From Firm-04 sp964479595 (lineage in GTDB: Bacteria > Bacillota > Clostridia > Oscillospirales > Ruminococcaceae), in the NCBI GenBank assembly GCA_964479595.1, contig CAYZMU010000005.1, forward strand, positions 1-60,769: a DNA stretch of 60,769 nucleotides, read 5' to 3'. The notes under the pieces were generated by a model. That model was given only the letters and a program-made list of their open reading frames with translations, did not search any database and was not told where the DNA came from. Of the stretch, positions 8,794 to 16,291 are shown piece by piece. Position numbers and translations under genes: made by a program. Within the stretch, counting starts at the first letter, position 1, and every line of letters starts with the position of its first letter.

Positions 8794-9858
8794 TCAGTTC
8801 ATGTCCTGCAGCGAATACTGCGTCGGCGCGTTGTTTCCAGGCGGGGCGATACCCAGATGCGCGTAGGCGAGCGCTGTCGCCATGCGTCCTCTGGGCGTGC
8901 GCGCTATCATGCCAAGCTGCATTAAATAGGGCTCGCAGACGTCCTCCAGCGTGACGGATTCCTCCCCCAGCGCCGAGGCGAGCGTTTCCAGCCCCACAGG
9001 CCCGCCCTGATAGCCCTTAATCATCATCTCCAACAGCCGCAAATCGAGCTTGTCCAGCCCCAGTTCATCGATTTCCAGCCGCTCCAGCGCCATGCGCGCG
9101 GTCTGCGCGTCAATGACGCCTGTCCCCATCACGTCCGCGAAATCCCGCACGCGCCGCAGCAGGCGGTTCGCGACTCTCGGTGTCCCGCGCGAACGCTTCG
9201 CCAGCTCCATCGCGCCGCCGTAATCGCAGGGGATGTCCAGAATCATGGCGCTGCGCCGGATAATGTCGCAGAGCTGCTCGGGGGTGTAGAGTTCGAGGCG
9301 CTGCACAATCCCGAAGCGGTCGCGCAGCGGCGGGGAGAGCTGTCCCGCTCTCGTGGTGGCGCCCACAAGCGTGAACGGCTGCAGATCAATGCGGATGCTC
9401 CGCGCGGCGGGCCCTTTGCCGATGACAATGTCAATCGCGCGGTCCTCCATGGCGGGGTAGAGAATCTCCTCCACGGCGCGTGAAAGGCGGTGGATTTCGT
9501 CCACAAAAAGCACGTCCCCGCGCCCTAAATTGGTCAGCAGCGCCGCCAAATCCCCCGGCTTCTCAATCGCGGGGCCGGAAGTTACGCGCAGATTGACCCC
9601 GAGCTCATGCGCGATGATGCCCGAAAGCGTTGTTTTCCCGAGCCCCGGCGGGCCGTAGAACAGCACATGGTCGAGCGGTTCGCCGCGCCGCCGCGCCGCC
9701 TCGATATAGACGGCGAGGTTCTGCTTGACCTGGTCCTGACCGATGTACTCCTTGAGCGTCTTGGGCCTTAGCGAAAGTTCGACATCCTCGTCGCCGAGCT
9801 GCTCCTTGGGGCTGGAAAGGCGCTCAAGCTCTTCCTGTGGCGTTTCGCTCTGAATCAT
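8794..9858 (-). CDS. ruvB: Holliday junction branch-migration helicase RuvB
   Basis: AAA+ motor that, with RuvA, drives branch migration of Holliday junctions during recombinational repair. It has 354 aa. Walker A is GPPGLGKTT (69-77), Walker B DVLFVDEIHRL (115-125), sensor I includes GATTRAG, and the arginine-finger region follows in PLRDRFG. The C-terminal winged-helix domain is present (RGRMATALAYAHLG). It is in the same transcription unit as ruvC and ruvA but is separated from them by a lipoprotein gene and an SseB-family gene. Confidence 0.97.
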   Translation of the reverse strand: MIQSETPQEELERLSSPKEQLGDEDVELSLRPKTLKEYIGQDQVKQNLAVYIEAARRRGEPLDHVLFYGPPGLGKTTLSGIIAHELGVNLRVTSGPAIEKPGDLAALLTNLGRGDVLFVDEIHRLSRAVEEILYPAMEDRAIDIVIGKGPAARSIRIDLQPFTLVGATTRAGQLSPPLRDRFGIVQRLELYTPEQLCDIIRRSAMILDIPCDYGGAMELAKRSRGTPRVANRLLRRVRDFADVMGTGVIDAQTARMALERLEIDELGLDKLDLRLLEMMIKGYQGGPVGLETLASALGEESVTLEDVCEPYLMQLGMIARTPRGRMATALAYAHLGIAPPGNNAPTQYSLQDMN

Positions 9859-9870
9859 GCCTTCCCTCCC

Positions 9871-10596
9871 CTAGCGTTCAAAGAGCCGCTTCTTGCGCGT
9901 GTAGAAAGGCTGCATATGCTCGACCGCCTTCTTCGCGGAGGGCTCCTCCAGCGTGACAAAGACCAGACTGTCGCCGGATTTGGTGTAGTTCTGCATATAT
10001 TTGGAGAGCGGGTAGAAGAGCTTGCGGGTGTTTCCGCTCATATCAAACACGAAAAGCGTCTGCGGACGCTCGCAGCCGCGCACCATCTCGAGAAGATAGC
10101 ACTTTTCGACATTGTCCTGCCGCGCGAGATAGCGCGTCATGGGCCGCAGCAGGTGGTCGACATTGCGCTTGGCGGGGCGGTATTCGATATTCTCCTCCTC
10201 CTTCATGGAAATAGCCGGGATGTTGAGATTGCGCGCGACCATCAGGATGCTGCGAATTTCCCGCGAGGAGAACTCCTTCCCGAAGGAATTGGGGTTTAGT
10301 ACCGCGTTCGCCGTCTGGATGAGGTCGAACAGCCGCAGACAGTTGATGCGGTAGCTGTTGACATAGCGCTTGGCAAACTGCTGCAGCGCGCGGTAGCTCG
10401 AAAAGAACGGGATAAAGACCTCGCCCTCGGGATTCTGCGTCGTCACAAGTTCCATGGAAACGCCCCCGCTGACCTCGTCCTGTCTGACGGGGTTCTTGCA
10501 GATGACGTAGACATCGCTCTTGATGAGCCGCTGCAGGAAAAGAGGACGCTTTTCCGGCTTGGTAATCGCTTCCTTGAGCAATTCGTCCAAATTCAT
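9871..10596 (-). CDS. SseB-family protein
   Basis: A 241-aa soluble protein with the SseB N-terminal fold (named for enhanced serine sensitivity) in roughly residues 1-125, with typical segments such as GEVFIPFFSSYRALQQFA. It is followed by a second, poorly characterised half that ends in a basic tail (RKKRLFER). There is no signal peptide or membrane segment. Biochemical function in this family is not established. GAGGAGG precedes the ATG. It sits 12 bp upstream of ruvB and 40 bp downstream of the lipoprotein gene, inside the ruv cluster. Confidence 0.7.
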   Translation of the reverse strand: MNLDELLKEAITKPEKRPLFLQRLIKSDVYVICKNPVRQDEVSGGVSMELVTTQNPEGEVFIPFFSSYRALQQFAKRYVNSYRINCLRLFDLIQTANAVLNPNSFGKEFSSREIRSILMVARNLNIPAISMKEEENIEYRPAKRNVDHLLRPMTRYLARQDNVEKCYLLEMVRGCERPQTLFVFDMSGNTRKLFYPLSKYMQNYTKSGDSLVFVTLEEPSAKKAVEHMQPFYTRKKRLFER

Positions 10597-10635
10597 ACTC
10601 TGGTTCCTCCTCTTCCCTTGATAAATACCGCAGAT

Positions 10636-11376
10636 TTAACTATCGCCCTCAAAGACAAGCGCCGCGGTATTGTTAAGAACCGTGTCGGTGAGGTTGACGC
10701 GCCACTGCCCGTCCTCCTCGCTGACGCGCAGCGTCTCGCGCGCCGTGTCCCCGCCGCTTAAAGTCTCTGTAACCTCAAAATCCACGCGCTCCCCGACGGC
10801 GTTTGCCCGCTGTGCCAGCCCCTGAATGAGATACCCGGTGTAGGCGTCGGCTTTCTGAACCGCCTTTGTGACTTTTTCGGGCCGCGCGGTTTCCGGGATT
10901 TGCGCGGGGCTTGGCCGTCCCGTGATTTCGTAGTCCTCAAACACCCCGAAAAAGGCGGCGGCAAACTCCCCCTTGAGCATTTCGCGCAGTTCTTCCTCGC
11001 TGACATCCCCGAGCTCATCGCTCTGGCGCGCCGCCTCGACCTCGCAGTCCGCCCACTCGCGGATATCGCTGCTCTGTATCAGCGCGTCGGCGTCCCCTTT
11101 GGCGGCCGCGGACAGGAAATCCTTCAGAACCTTTTTCGCTTCCTCGTAGCTTTTCGAGGGCGCGGTCGTTTCCGTATGCGCCGTTTCGGAAGAAGCGGTC
11201 TGCTCTGCGGTGGTCTGAGAGGCGGTGTGAGAAGAGATGGCGGAGGAGAGCGTCGTTTCGGCGGAAGAGGCTGTCTGTACGGGCGCGCTTTCCTGAGAAT
11301 CGCCGCGCGCGCAGCCGCAGCATCCCGCCATGAGCGCCGCGGCAAGCAGCGCGAGCGTCCGCCTCATTCGGTTCAT
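10636..11376 (-). CDS. Thr/Ser-rich lipoprotein of unknown function
   Basis: A 246-aa exported protein. A positively charged N terminus and hydrophobic stretch end in a lipobox-like site (LMAGC, Cys19 or nearby). A low-complexity Ser/Thr/Ala-rich linker follows to about residue 73, then a folded domain of about 170 aa containing paired acidic helices. The C-terminal segment (SEEDGQWRVNLTD) resembles the last strands of SnoaL/DUF4878-like lipoproteins, but I cannot assign a family firmly. AGGAGG precedes the ATG. Its place between ruvA and sseB is unusual for a surface protein. Confidence 0.7.
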   Translation of the reverse strand: MNRMRRTLALLAAALMAGCCGCARGDSQESAPVQTASSAETTLSSAISSHTASQTTAEQTASSETAHTETTAPSKSYEEAKKVLKDFLSAAAKGDADALIQSSDIREWADCEVEAARQSDELGDVSEEELREMLKGEFAAAFFGVFEDYEITGRPSPAQIPETARPEKVTKAVQKADAYTGYLIQGLAQRANAVGERVDFEVTETLSGGDTARETLRVSEEDGQWRVNLTDTVLNNTAALVFEGDS

Positions 11377-11393
11377 GTGCGGTTCCTCCTGTT

Positions 11394-11990
11394 TCAGCCG
11401 AATTTCGCTCTGCCCAGCCGCGCGAGCGAAAGCCTTATCAGTTCGGAGGCGGGCAGCGATTCGTCCAGCGGCTCCAGCGCCATGGCGGCCTCGCTCTGAG
11501 AATAGCCGAGCACGAGCAGCGCGGAAAGCGCCTCCGACCTCGCGCCGGAATCTGGAATCCGCGCGGGCGCGCCCTCAAAATCCGCCTCTTTCGCGATTTT
11601 GTCTTTCAGCTCCAGCACAATGCGCTGCGCCGTCTTGTTCCCGATGCCCTTGATTCTGGTCAGCTGCTTGTAATCCCCCGCCGCGACGGCGAGCGCGAAA
11701 CGGTCCGGCGTCAGGTCCGAAAGAATCGCCAGAGCCGCTTTCGGGCCCACTCCGCTCACCCCCGTCAGTTCGTCAAAACAGGCGCGTTCGCTAAGCGTCT
11801 CAAACCCAAACAGCGTGATTTCGTCCTCACGCACGCAAAGCCTTGTGTAGAGCGTCATTTCGCTGTCAGCAGGGGGCGCGGCGGAGGCGGTTCTGGCACT
11901 TACACAGAGCGCGTAACCGATGCCTCCCGCTTCCAAGACCACAAGCCCCATATCCTTGCGGCGGACCGTGCCGCGTATGAAATCAATCAT
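11394..11990 (-). CDS. ruvA: Holliday junction DNA-binding protein RuvA
   Basis: RuvA binds four-way junctions as a tetramer and loads RuvB. The 198-aa protein has the N-terminal OB domain (MIDFIRGTV...) and two helix-hairpin-helix motifs, FDELTGVSGVGPKAALAIL and LTRIKGIGNKTAQRIVLEL. A C-terminal three-helix domain contacts RuvB (ALLVLGYSQSEA). The ATG at 11990 was chosen over the longer frame because it gives the canonical N terminus and has AAAGGG upstream. It starts 10 bp after ruvC. Confidence 0.97.
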   Translation of the reverse strand: MIDFIRGTVRRKDMGLVVLEAGGIGYALCVSARTASAAPPADSEMTLYTRLCVREDEITLFGFETLSERACFDELTGVSGVGPKAALAILSDLTPDRFALAVAAGDYKQLTRIKGIGNKTAQRIVLELKDKIAKEADFEGAPARIPDSGARSEALSALLVLGYSQSEAAMALEPLDESLPASELIRLSLARLGRAKFG

Positions 11991-12000
11991 GTTAGCCCTT

Positions 12001-12480
12001 TCAGTAATCCGGCGGCGCGCTGTGGCCGTGGCAGATGGCAAGCGCGAGCGCGTCCGCGGCGTCGTCGGGTCTGGGCACTTCCGAAAGCCGCAGAATCCGC
12101 TTTGTCATATCCATGACCTGCGCCTTTTCCGCCGCGCCGTAGCCCACAACCGCCGATTTGACCTGCAGCGGGGTGTATTCGTACGCGCCGACATCGTGCA
12201 GCTGAGCTGAGAGGAGAATGACCCCGCGCGCCTCCGCGACGTGAATGCCGGTTGTTTTGTTCGTGTTGAAATACAGTTTTTCTATCGACATGACCTGCGG
12301 GCGGTGGCGCTCCAGAAGAAAGTTCATGTCTTCATAAATCTGCGCCAGACGCGCGGGAAAATCCTTGTCGGGCTCTGTCAGGATCGCGCCGTATTCGACC
12401 ACCCTGAAATCCATGCCCGCGTAGTCCACAATGCCGAACCCCACCGTGGCGTAGCCCGGGTCGATTCCGAGAATCCGCAA
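12001..12480 (-). CDS. ruvC: Holliday junction endodeoxyribonuclease RuvC
   Basis: RuvC cuts Holliday junctions symmetrically in the RuvABC pathway. The 159-aa RNase H-fold protein has catalytic Asp7 in LGIDPG, a Glu in SIEKLYF, and the late acidic pair in RPDDAADALALAICH. The start is TTG at 12480, which gives the family-typical (M)RILGIDPG N terminus and has a GGGAGGTG ribosome site six bases upstream. An upstream ATG at 12528 falls in the leader and would add 16 non-homologous residues. It is the first gene of the long minus-strand unit. Confidence 0.95.
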   Translation of the reverse strand: MRILGIDPGYATVGFGIVDYAGMDFRVVEYGAILTEPDKDFPARLAQIYEDMNFLLERHRPQVMSIEKLYFNTNKTTGIHVAEARGVILLSAQLHDVGAYEYTPLQVKSAVVGYGAAEKAQVMDMTKRILRLSEVPRPDDAADALALAICHGHSAPPDY

Positions 12481-12537
12481 GTGCCGCACCTCCCGCAGCC
12501 CCGCGCAAAGGCGCGAAACCCCTATCATACATCTTCT

Positions 12538-12566
12538 ATTATACCACGCCTTGCGCGAATCGTCAA
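12538..12566 (-). promoter_or_regulatory. Sigma-A promoter of the ruvC-to-ecfT unit
   Basis: On the minus strand, TTGACG (12561-12566) and TATAAT (12538-12543) are separated by exactly 17 bp. The -10 is extended by a TG one base upstream. Transcription would start near 12531, about 50 nt before the ruvC TTG. Confidence 0.88.
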
Positions 12567-12595
12567 GGGATTCGCCAAAAAGAGCGCGAATGGAC

Positions 12596-12641
12596 TAAAA
12601 AACGCGCGGCAGCCCCGCCCCAAAAAGCGAAACCGCCGCGT
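12596..12641 (-). terminator. Rho-independent terminator after tRNA-Arg
   Basis: Just downstream of the tRNA on the minus strand, CGCGGC (12635-12640) pairs with GCCGCG (12605-12610), followed by CG and six T. It separates the tRNA transcript from the ruvC unit, whose promoter lies just beyond. Confidence 0.8.
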
Positions 12642-12646
12642 GTCCG

Positions 12647-12720
12647 TGCGCCAGAAGGGACTCGAACCCCCGACCTACTGGTTCGTAGCCAGTCACTCTA
12701 TCCAGCTGAGCTACTGGCGC
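12647..12720 (-). tRNA. tRNA-Arg (anticodon ACG)
   Basis: A cloverleaf is readable on the minus strand. The acceptor GCGCCAG/CTGGCGC pairs over 7 bp and the D arm begins GCTCAGCTGGATAGAG. The anticodon stem ACTGG/CCAGT encloses the loop CTACGAA, giving anticodon ACG (reads CGN after A-to-I editing). The T arm contains GGTTCGAGTCC and the discriminator is A. CCA is not encoded. It has its own promoter and terminator. Confidence 0.96.
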
Positions 12721-12737
12721 GTTTATGCAACGGCTTT

Positions 12738-12766
12738 ATTATAGCACACTTTGCCCGGCTTGTCAA
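12738..12766 (-). promoter_or_regulatory. Promoter of tRNA-Arg
   Basis: Consensus TTGACA (12761-12766) and TATAAT (12738-12743) with a 17-bp spacer on the minus strand. The predicted start is about 10 nt before the mature tRNA 5' end. Confidence 0.9.
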
Positions 12767-12886
12767 GGGATTTGCGCAATTTCCCGCCTTTTGCACATTT
12801 TTCGTCATTTTGCACAAATTAAGCCCCGCTATTTGCGGCAAATTACCCTACACGCGCGAAGTTTGCGGCATTCTTGCCGCGCGCCC

Positions 12887-12915
12887 TTGACAATTGAGGG
12901 GAAAAGGGGTAAAAT
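12887..12915 (+). promoter_or_regulatory. Promoter of the C39-like peptidase gene
   Basis: TTGACA (12887-12892), 17-bp spacer, TAAAAT (12910-12915). The predicted start near 12922 is about 30 nt before the chosen ATG at 12954. The 120 bp between this and the divergent tRNA promoter show no other clear element. Confidence 0.88.
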
Positions 12916-12953
12916 AAAAGAGTATGATTCTCAGAAGGAAGGTTTATACCGGC

Positions 12954-14042
12954 ATGAAAATCACCAGATTCCTTTCAGCGGCCGCCGTGCCGATTGTCTG
13001 CATGGGGGTTTGTGTGCTGACGGGCTGCCTGCTGCAGGACATTCCCGACGCGCAGAGCCGCCCCGACGAAAGTTCCCAAAGTCAGGCGGTAGGGGAGGTG
13101 CCCGAATCCCCGGAGTCCTCTCTCGCCGATTCGGTTCCTGACGACCCCGAACGCGCGGACGCCATGAAGCAGGCGCTCAGACAGAATGTCATGCACATCA
13201 ACAACGGACTGCTTCTCAACAATGTTCCGCATTTCTACCAGCGCGGGGACTACGCCACCGCCTGCGAAAGCTACGCCGCGGTCGCGGTGCTGCGGTATTT
13301 CGGCTACGATATCAGCCCGGAGGAGTTCATTGAGGAGCATCTGCCCGTGGCGGATTATCCCGCCGCGAATGATAAGGGCGTCCTGACGGGGGAGAGTCCG
13401 TGGGAATACTTTATCGGCGACCCGCTGGAGAAAAGCGCCTACGGCTGCTACAGCCCGGTCATCGCGCGCGCCGTCAACGATATGCTGCCGGACGCCGCGC
13501 GGGATGTGCGCGATCTCTCGCTCGACACGCTCTGCGACGAATACGTCGCGCAGGGATACCCGGTCGTCATCTGGACGACGATTGCCATGCTGCCCGCGGA
13601 GAACGGCAACCAGTGGACACTGCCCAACGGGGAGACGTTTATCTTCTTAAAGCCCGAGCACGCGCTGGTGCTGATAGGCTATGACGACAGCTATTACTAC
13701 TTCAGCGACTCGCTGGTGAATTCCGACGTGGTCAAGTACGACAGAATCGCCGTGGAAAAGGCGTATCAGTCCATGTACGCGCAGGCGGTTGTCATCGCGC
13801 CGAGCGCGCCGGGGGAGATGAATATCCAGACAGGCACGCAGATGCCCGGCATCGGAACCGTGACCACAACCACCACGACCACCACGACAACAACCACGAC
13901 GACCACGACCACCACAACCGCGACATCGACCTCCACGACCACGGCACGGCCATGGACGTCGAGCACCACCACGACATGGCACGCCCAGACCTCGACCACA
14001 ACCGCGGCGCCCGCGTGGCACGGAGCGTGGCAGGGCGCGTGA
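12954..14042 (+). CDS. C39-like cysteine peptidase lipoprotein with C-terminal poly-Thr tail
   Basis: A predicted surface lipoprotein of 362 aa. A signal peptide ends in a lipobox VLTGC (Cys25). An acidic linker leads to a peptidase_C39_2-type papain-fold domain at roughly 80-285. The likely catalytic residues are Cys104 (in ATACESYAAV), His236 (in KPEHALVLIGYDD) and Asp252 (in YYYFSDS). Unusually, the C terminus is a low-complexity tail beginning with 19 consecutive threonines at residue 304 and ending in Trp/His/Ala-rich sequence, with no folded domain after it. The ATG at 12954 was chosen because AGAAGGAAGG lies upstream of it. Substrate is unknown; peptide or cell-wall cross-link hydrolysis are both possible. 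Confidence 0.8.
   Translation: MKITRFLSAAAVPIVCMGVCVLTGCLLQDIPDAQSRPDESSQSQAVGEVPESPESSLADSVPDDPERADAMKQALRQNVMHINNGLLLNNVPHFYQRGDYATACESYAAVAVLRYFGYDISPEEFIEEHLPVADYPAANDKGVLTGESPWEYFIGDPLEKSAYGCYSPVIARAVNDMLPDAARDVRDLSLDTLCDEYVAQGYPVVIWTTIAMLPAENGNQWTLPNGETFIFLKPEHALVLIGYDDSYYYFSDSLVNSDVVKYDRIAVEKAYQSMYAQAVVIAPSAPGEMNIQTGTQMPGIGTVTTTTTTTTTTTTTTTTTTTATSTSTTTARPWTSSTTTTWHAQTSTTTAAPAWHGAWQGA
13863..13919 (+). repeat. Simple ACN repeat encoding 19 consecutive Thr
   Basis: Nineteen in-frame threonine codons (ACC, ACA and ACG mixed) in the tail of the C39-like lipoprotein. Codon mixing lowers replication slippage but the tract remains low complexity. It also creates a spurious Val-rich open frame on the opposite strand. 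Confidence 0.95.
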
Positions 14043-14070
14043 AGAATTTATGAAATTTTTTGGCGGAATC

Positions 14071-14099
14071 TTGACTTTCCCCCGGGAATGGGGTATCAT
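14071..14099 (+). promoter_or_regulatory. Promoter of the PrsA/SurA-like gene
   Basis: TTGACT (14071-14076), 17-bp spacer, TATCAT (14094-14099), about 27 nt before the ATG at 14133. An AAGGAGG ribosome site lies between them. Confidence 0.85.
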
Positions 14100-14132
14100 A
14101 ACTTTTGGATTTTCAAGGAGGATTTCGGGGCT

Positions 14133-15542
14133 ATGAAGGCTTTCAAACGCGCTTTGGCGCTGGCGGCGGCGGGCGCTCTGGCCATAGGCGTCACTTCCTG
14201 CGGGGAAAACACCGCGAACGCGATGACCATTGACGGGCGCGATGTGCGCGCGGGCATTTATCTTTACTATACCATCAGCGCCTACAGCGACGCGATGTCC
14301 ACGTTAAGCGACGGCGGCGAGGAGTTCGAAAACTGCGAGACCACGCAGGACGTCAAGAAGATCATGAAGAAGGCGAACATCGACAACGTCAGCGCGCAGG
14401 AGTGGATTCAGAATAAGGCGGTTGAGTACTGCGCGAACTATGTTGAGATTGAGCGCGAGTATGAGGAGCTGGGCTTTGAGCTGACGCAGGACGAGCAGAA
14501 GCAGATTGAGGCGAACGCGGCGGCGAGTCTGGAAACTTTCGGAGATTTCTTCAAGAAAACCGGAATCGGCCAGCAGTCGCTGGAGGACATCATGGCGTCT
14601 TCCTACAAGCAGGAGGCCATCTGGGAATACTACTACGGCGAGGACGGCGAGAAGGACATCAAGGACGAGGAACTCTACGACCACTACGCGGAGAATCACC
14701 TCAGAATCAAGTACATCGAGATGCCGCTCAAGGACGGCGAGGGCAATCTGCTCAAGGCGGACGGCAAGGAAGAGATCAAGGAGATGGCGGAGGATTACCT
14801 TACGCGTCTGGACCGCAAGAAGGGCAATGAGGCGGATCTGATGGAGGAGTTTGACTTCCTGATTGACGAGCACAGCGCCTATGTGACTTCTCTGTCCAAC
14901 GCCGCGGTGACCACAACCGACGCGAGCGGCAACACCGTCACCACGCCGACTACCGCGAAAATCACGACGGACGAAAACGGCGAGACGGGCACAACCGAGA
15001 CCACGACACAGGAGACGACAGAAGTCACCGGCGGCACGACGCAAACCACCGGGACCGAAACGACGACGACCGAGACGACCACCACCACGAACGCGCTGGG
15101 CTACGACACCGCCAAAGAGCGGATTTTAGCGGTCAGCACGACGGGAACGCCCGAGGCGGAGGGTGCCGCGGAAACCACAACCACCGAGCCCACCTACACC
15201 CCCTGCGAAAAAGTCTACAACTGGGCGGCGGACGACGACACCGAACTGTTAAAACCCGAGCTGATTGAGGACGACGAGTGCTATTACATTGTGATTAAGA
15301 TGGATATTGAGGACCGCATGACCGACGACGACCTGTGGAGCGATTCCGCGAAGGAATCCGTGCGCAGCGAGCTTTATAATCAGGAATTTCTCGACAGCAT
15401 CAACGACGCGGCCTCCAAACTCGCGGTCGAGCGCAACGAGAAGGCGTTCCGGCGATATAAAGTTTTGGACGTCGACGTGGTGGAATACCAGAATCTGCTC
15501 TACCAGAGCTATTCGAATATGTACGGCGGCTACGGAGGCTGA
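14133..15542 (+). CDS. SurA/PrsA-like foldase lipoprotein with a Thr-rich insertion
   Basis: A 469-aa lipoprotein with lipobox VTSC after the signal peptide. An N-terminal SurA_N-like helical domain follows (about residues 30-200, with many Glu/Lys and aromatic residues). The region expected to hold the parvulin PPIase domain begins around 200 (YIEMPLKDGEG) but is interrupted at about 255-335 by a Thr/Glu-rich low-complexity segment. It then resumes with VYNWAADDDTELLKPELIEDDECYYIVIKMD and a helical C terminus ending in Tyr/Gly. It resembles extracellular chaperones of the PrsA type that fold exported proteins. Whether isomerase activity survives the insertion is uncertain. The ATG at 14133 has AAGGAGG upstream. 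Confidence 0.75.
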   Translation: MKAFKRALALAAAGALAIGVTSCGENTANAMTIDGRDVRAGIYLYYTISAYSDAMSTLSDGGEEFENCETTQDVKKIMKKANIDNVSAQEWIQNKAVEYCANYVEIEREYEELGFELTQDEQKQIEANAAASLETFGDFFKKTGIGQQSLEDIMASSYKQEAIWEYYYGEDGEKDIKDEELYDHYAENHLRIKYIEMPLKDGEGNLLKADGKEEIKEMAEDYLTRLDRKKGNEADLMEEFDFLIDEHSAYVTSLSNAAVTTTDASGNTVTTPTTAKITTDENGETGTTETTTQETTEVTGGTTQTTGTETTTTETTTTTNALGYDTAKERILAVSTTGTPEAEGAAETTTTEPTYTPCEKVYNWAADDDTELLKPELIEDDECYYIVIKMDIEDRMTDDDLWSDSAKESVRSELYNQEFLDSINDAASKLAVERNEKAFRRYKVLDVDVVEYQNLLYQSYSNMYGGYGG

Positions 15543-15555
15543 ATGACCGGATAAT

Positions 15556-15593
15556 ACGGGAGGGGAGCGAAGCAATTGCGCTCCCCCGTTTGG
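15556..15593 (+). terminator. Hairpin terminator/attenuator before the LUD gene
   Basis: An interrupted GC-rich stem with arms at about 15556-15569 (ACGGG-A-GGGGAGCG) and 15578-15590, followed by a short T run. It lies between the foldase stop and the AGGAGG of the next gene. It may end the foldase transcript or reduce read-through into the LUD gene. Confidence 0.6.
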
Positions 15594-15611
15594 CGAAAAG
15601 GAGGATTTTGA

Positions 15612-16283
15612 ATGGAACAGCAGGCAGTTTCCCCGGCGCGGGAACATCTCTACGCGCGGCTGGAACGTACGGTAAAAGCGCTGCGGGAGAACCGCATGGA
15701 GGCGCAGTGGGTCAAAACAAAGGAGGAGGCGCTGGCGGTCTGTAAGGAAACGCTGACACCCGGCGCCACTGTCGCGGCGGGCGGTTCCGTGACGCTCGCG
15801 GAGTGCGGCGTGATGGATTTGCTGCGCGGCGGGGATTATCATTTTCTGGACCGCGAGGCGGTGGCGCCTGAGGAAATCCCCGCGCTCTACCGCAAGGCTT
15901 TCTCGGCGGATTTCTTCCTGATGAGCAGCAACGCCGTCACGGAACAGGGCGAGCTCTATAACGTGGACGGCAACGGAAACCGCGTCGCCGCGCTGATTTA
16001 CGGGCCGAAAAAGGTCATTGTCATCGCGGGCGAGAACAAGCTCTGCGCGGACATTCCCGAGGCGGTGCGGCGTGTCAAGCGTATCGCGGCGCCGGTAAAC
16101 GCCATGCGTCTCAAGCAGGAAACGCCCTGTGCCTCGTGCGGCGTCTGCGCGGGCATCAAAGGCGACTTGGCGGCGGGATGCCGCTCACAGCAGCGCATCT
16201 GCTGTTCCTACGTCGTCAGCGGCTATCAGCGCGTGGCGGACAGAATCAAGGTCATTCTGGTCGCGGAGCCGCTGGGCTTCTGA
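15612..16283 (+). CDS. LUD-domain protein (LutC-like) with C-terminal Cys cluster
   Basis: A 223-aa cytosolic protein of the LUD (lactate utilisation, DUF162) superfamily. Typical motifs are GATVAAGGSVTLAECGV, SADFFLMSSNAVTEQGELYNVDGNGNRVA and the GPKKVIVIAGENK stretch. A Cys-rich segment near residues 171-196 (CASCGVC...C...CC) follows and could bind a metal or Fe-S cluster. It ends in RIKVILVAEPLGF, as in the LUD subfamily lacking LutA/LutB partners. The physiological substrate is unknown. AAGGAGG lies upstream; the next gene, fumarase alpha, begins 8 bp after the stop. Confidence 0.82.
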   Translation: MEQQAVSPAREHLYARLERTVKALRENRMEAQWVKTKEEALAVCKETLTPGATVAAGGSVTLAECGVMDLLRGGDYHFLDREAVAPEEIPALYRKAFSADFFLMSSNAVTEQGELYNVDGNGNRVAALIYGPKKVIVIAGENKLCADIPEAVRRVKRIAAPVNAMRLKQETPCASCGVCAGIKGDLAAGCRSQQRICCSYVVSGYQRVADRIKVILVAEPLGF

Positions 16284-16291
16284 GCGCTGTC

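Noticed and set aside
12481..12528. Upstream ATG extending RuvC by 16 residues
   Set aside because: The added residues do not resemble RuvC, and the TTG at 12480 has the better ribosome site.
13766..13999. Val-rich minus-strand frame that looks like a membrane segment
   Set aside because: It is the complement of the poly-Thr codons of the C39-like lipoprotein.
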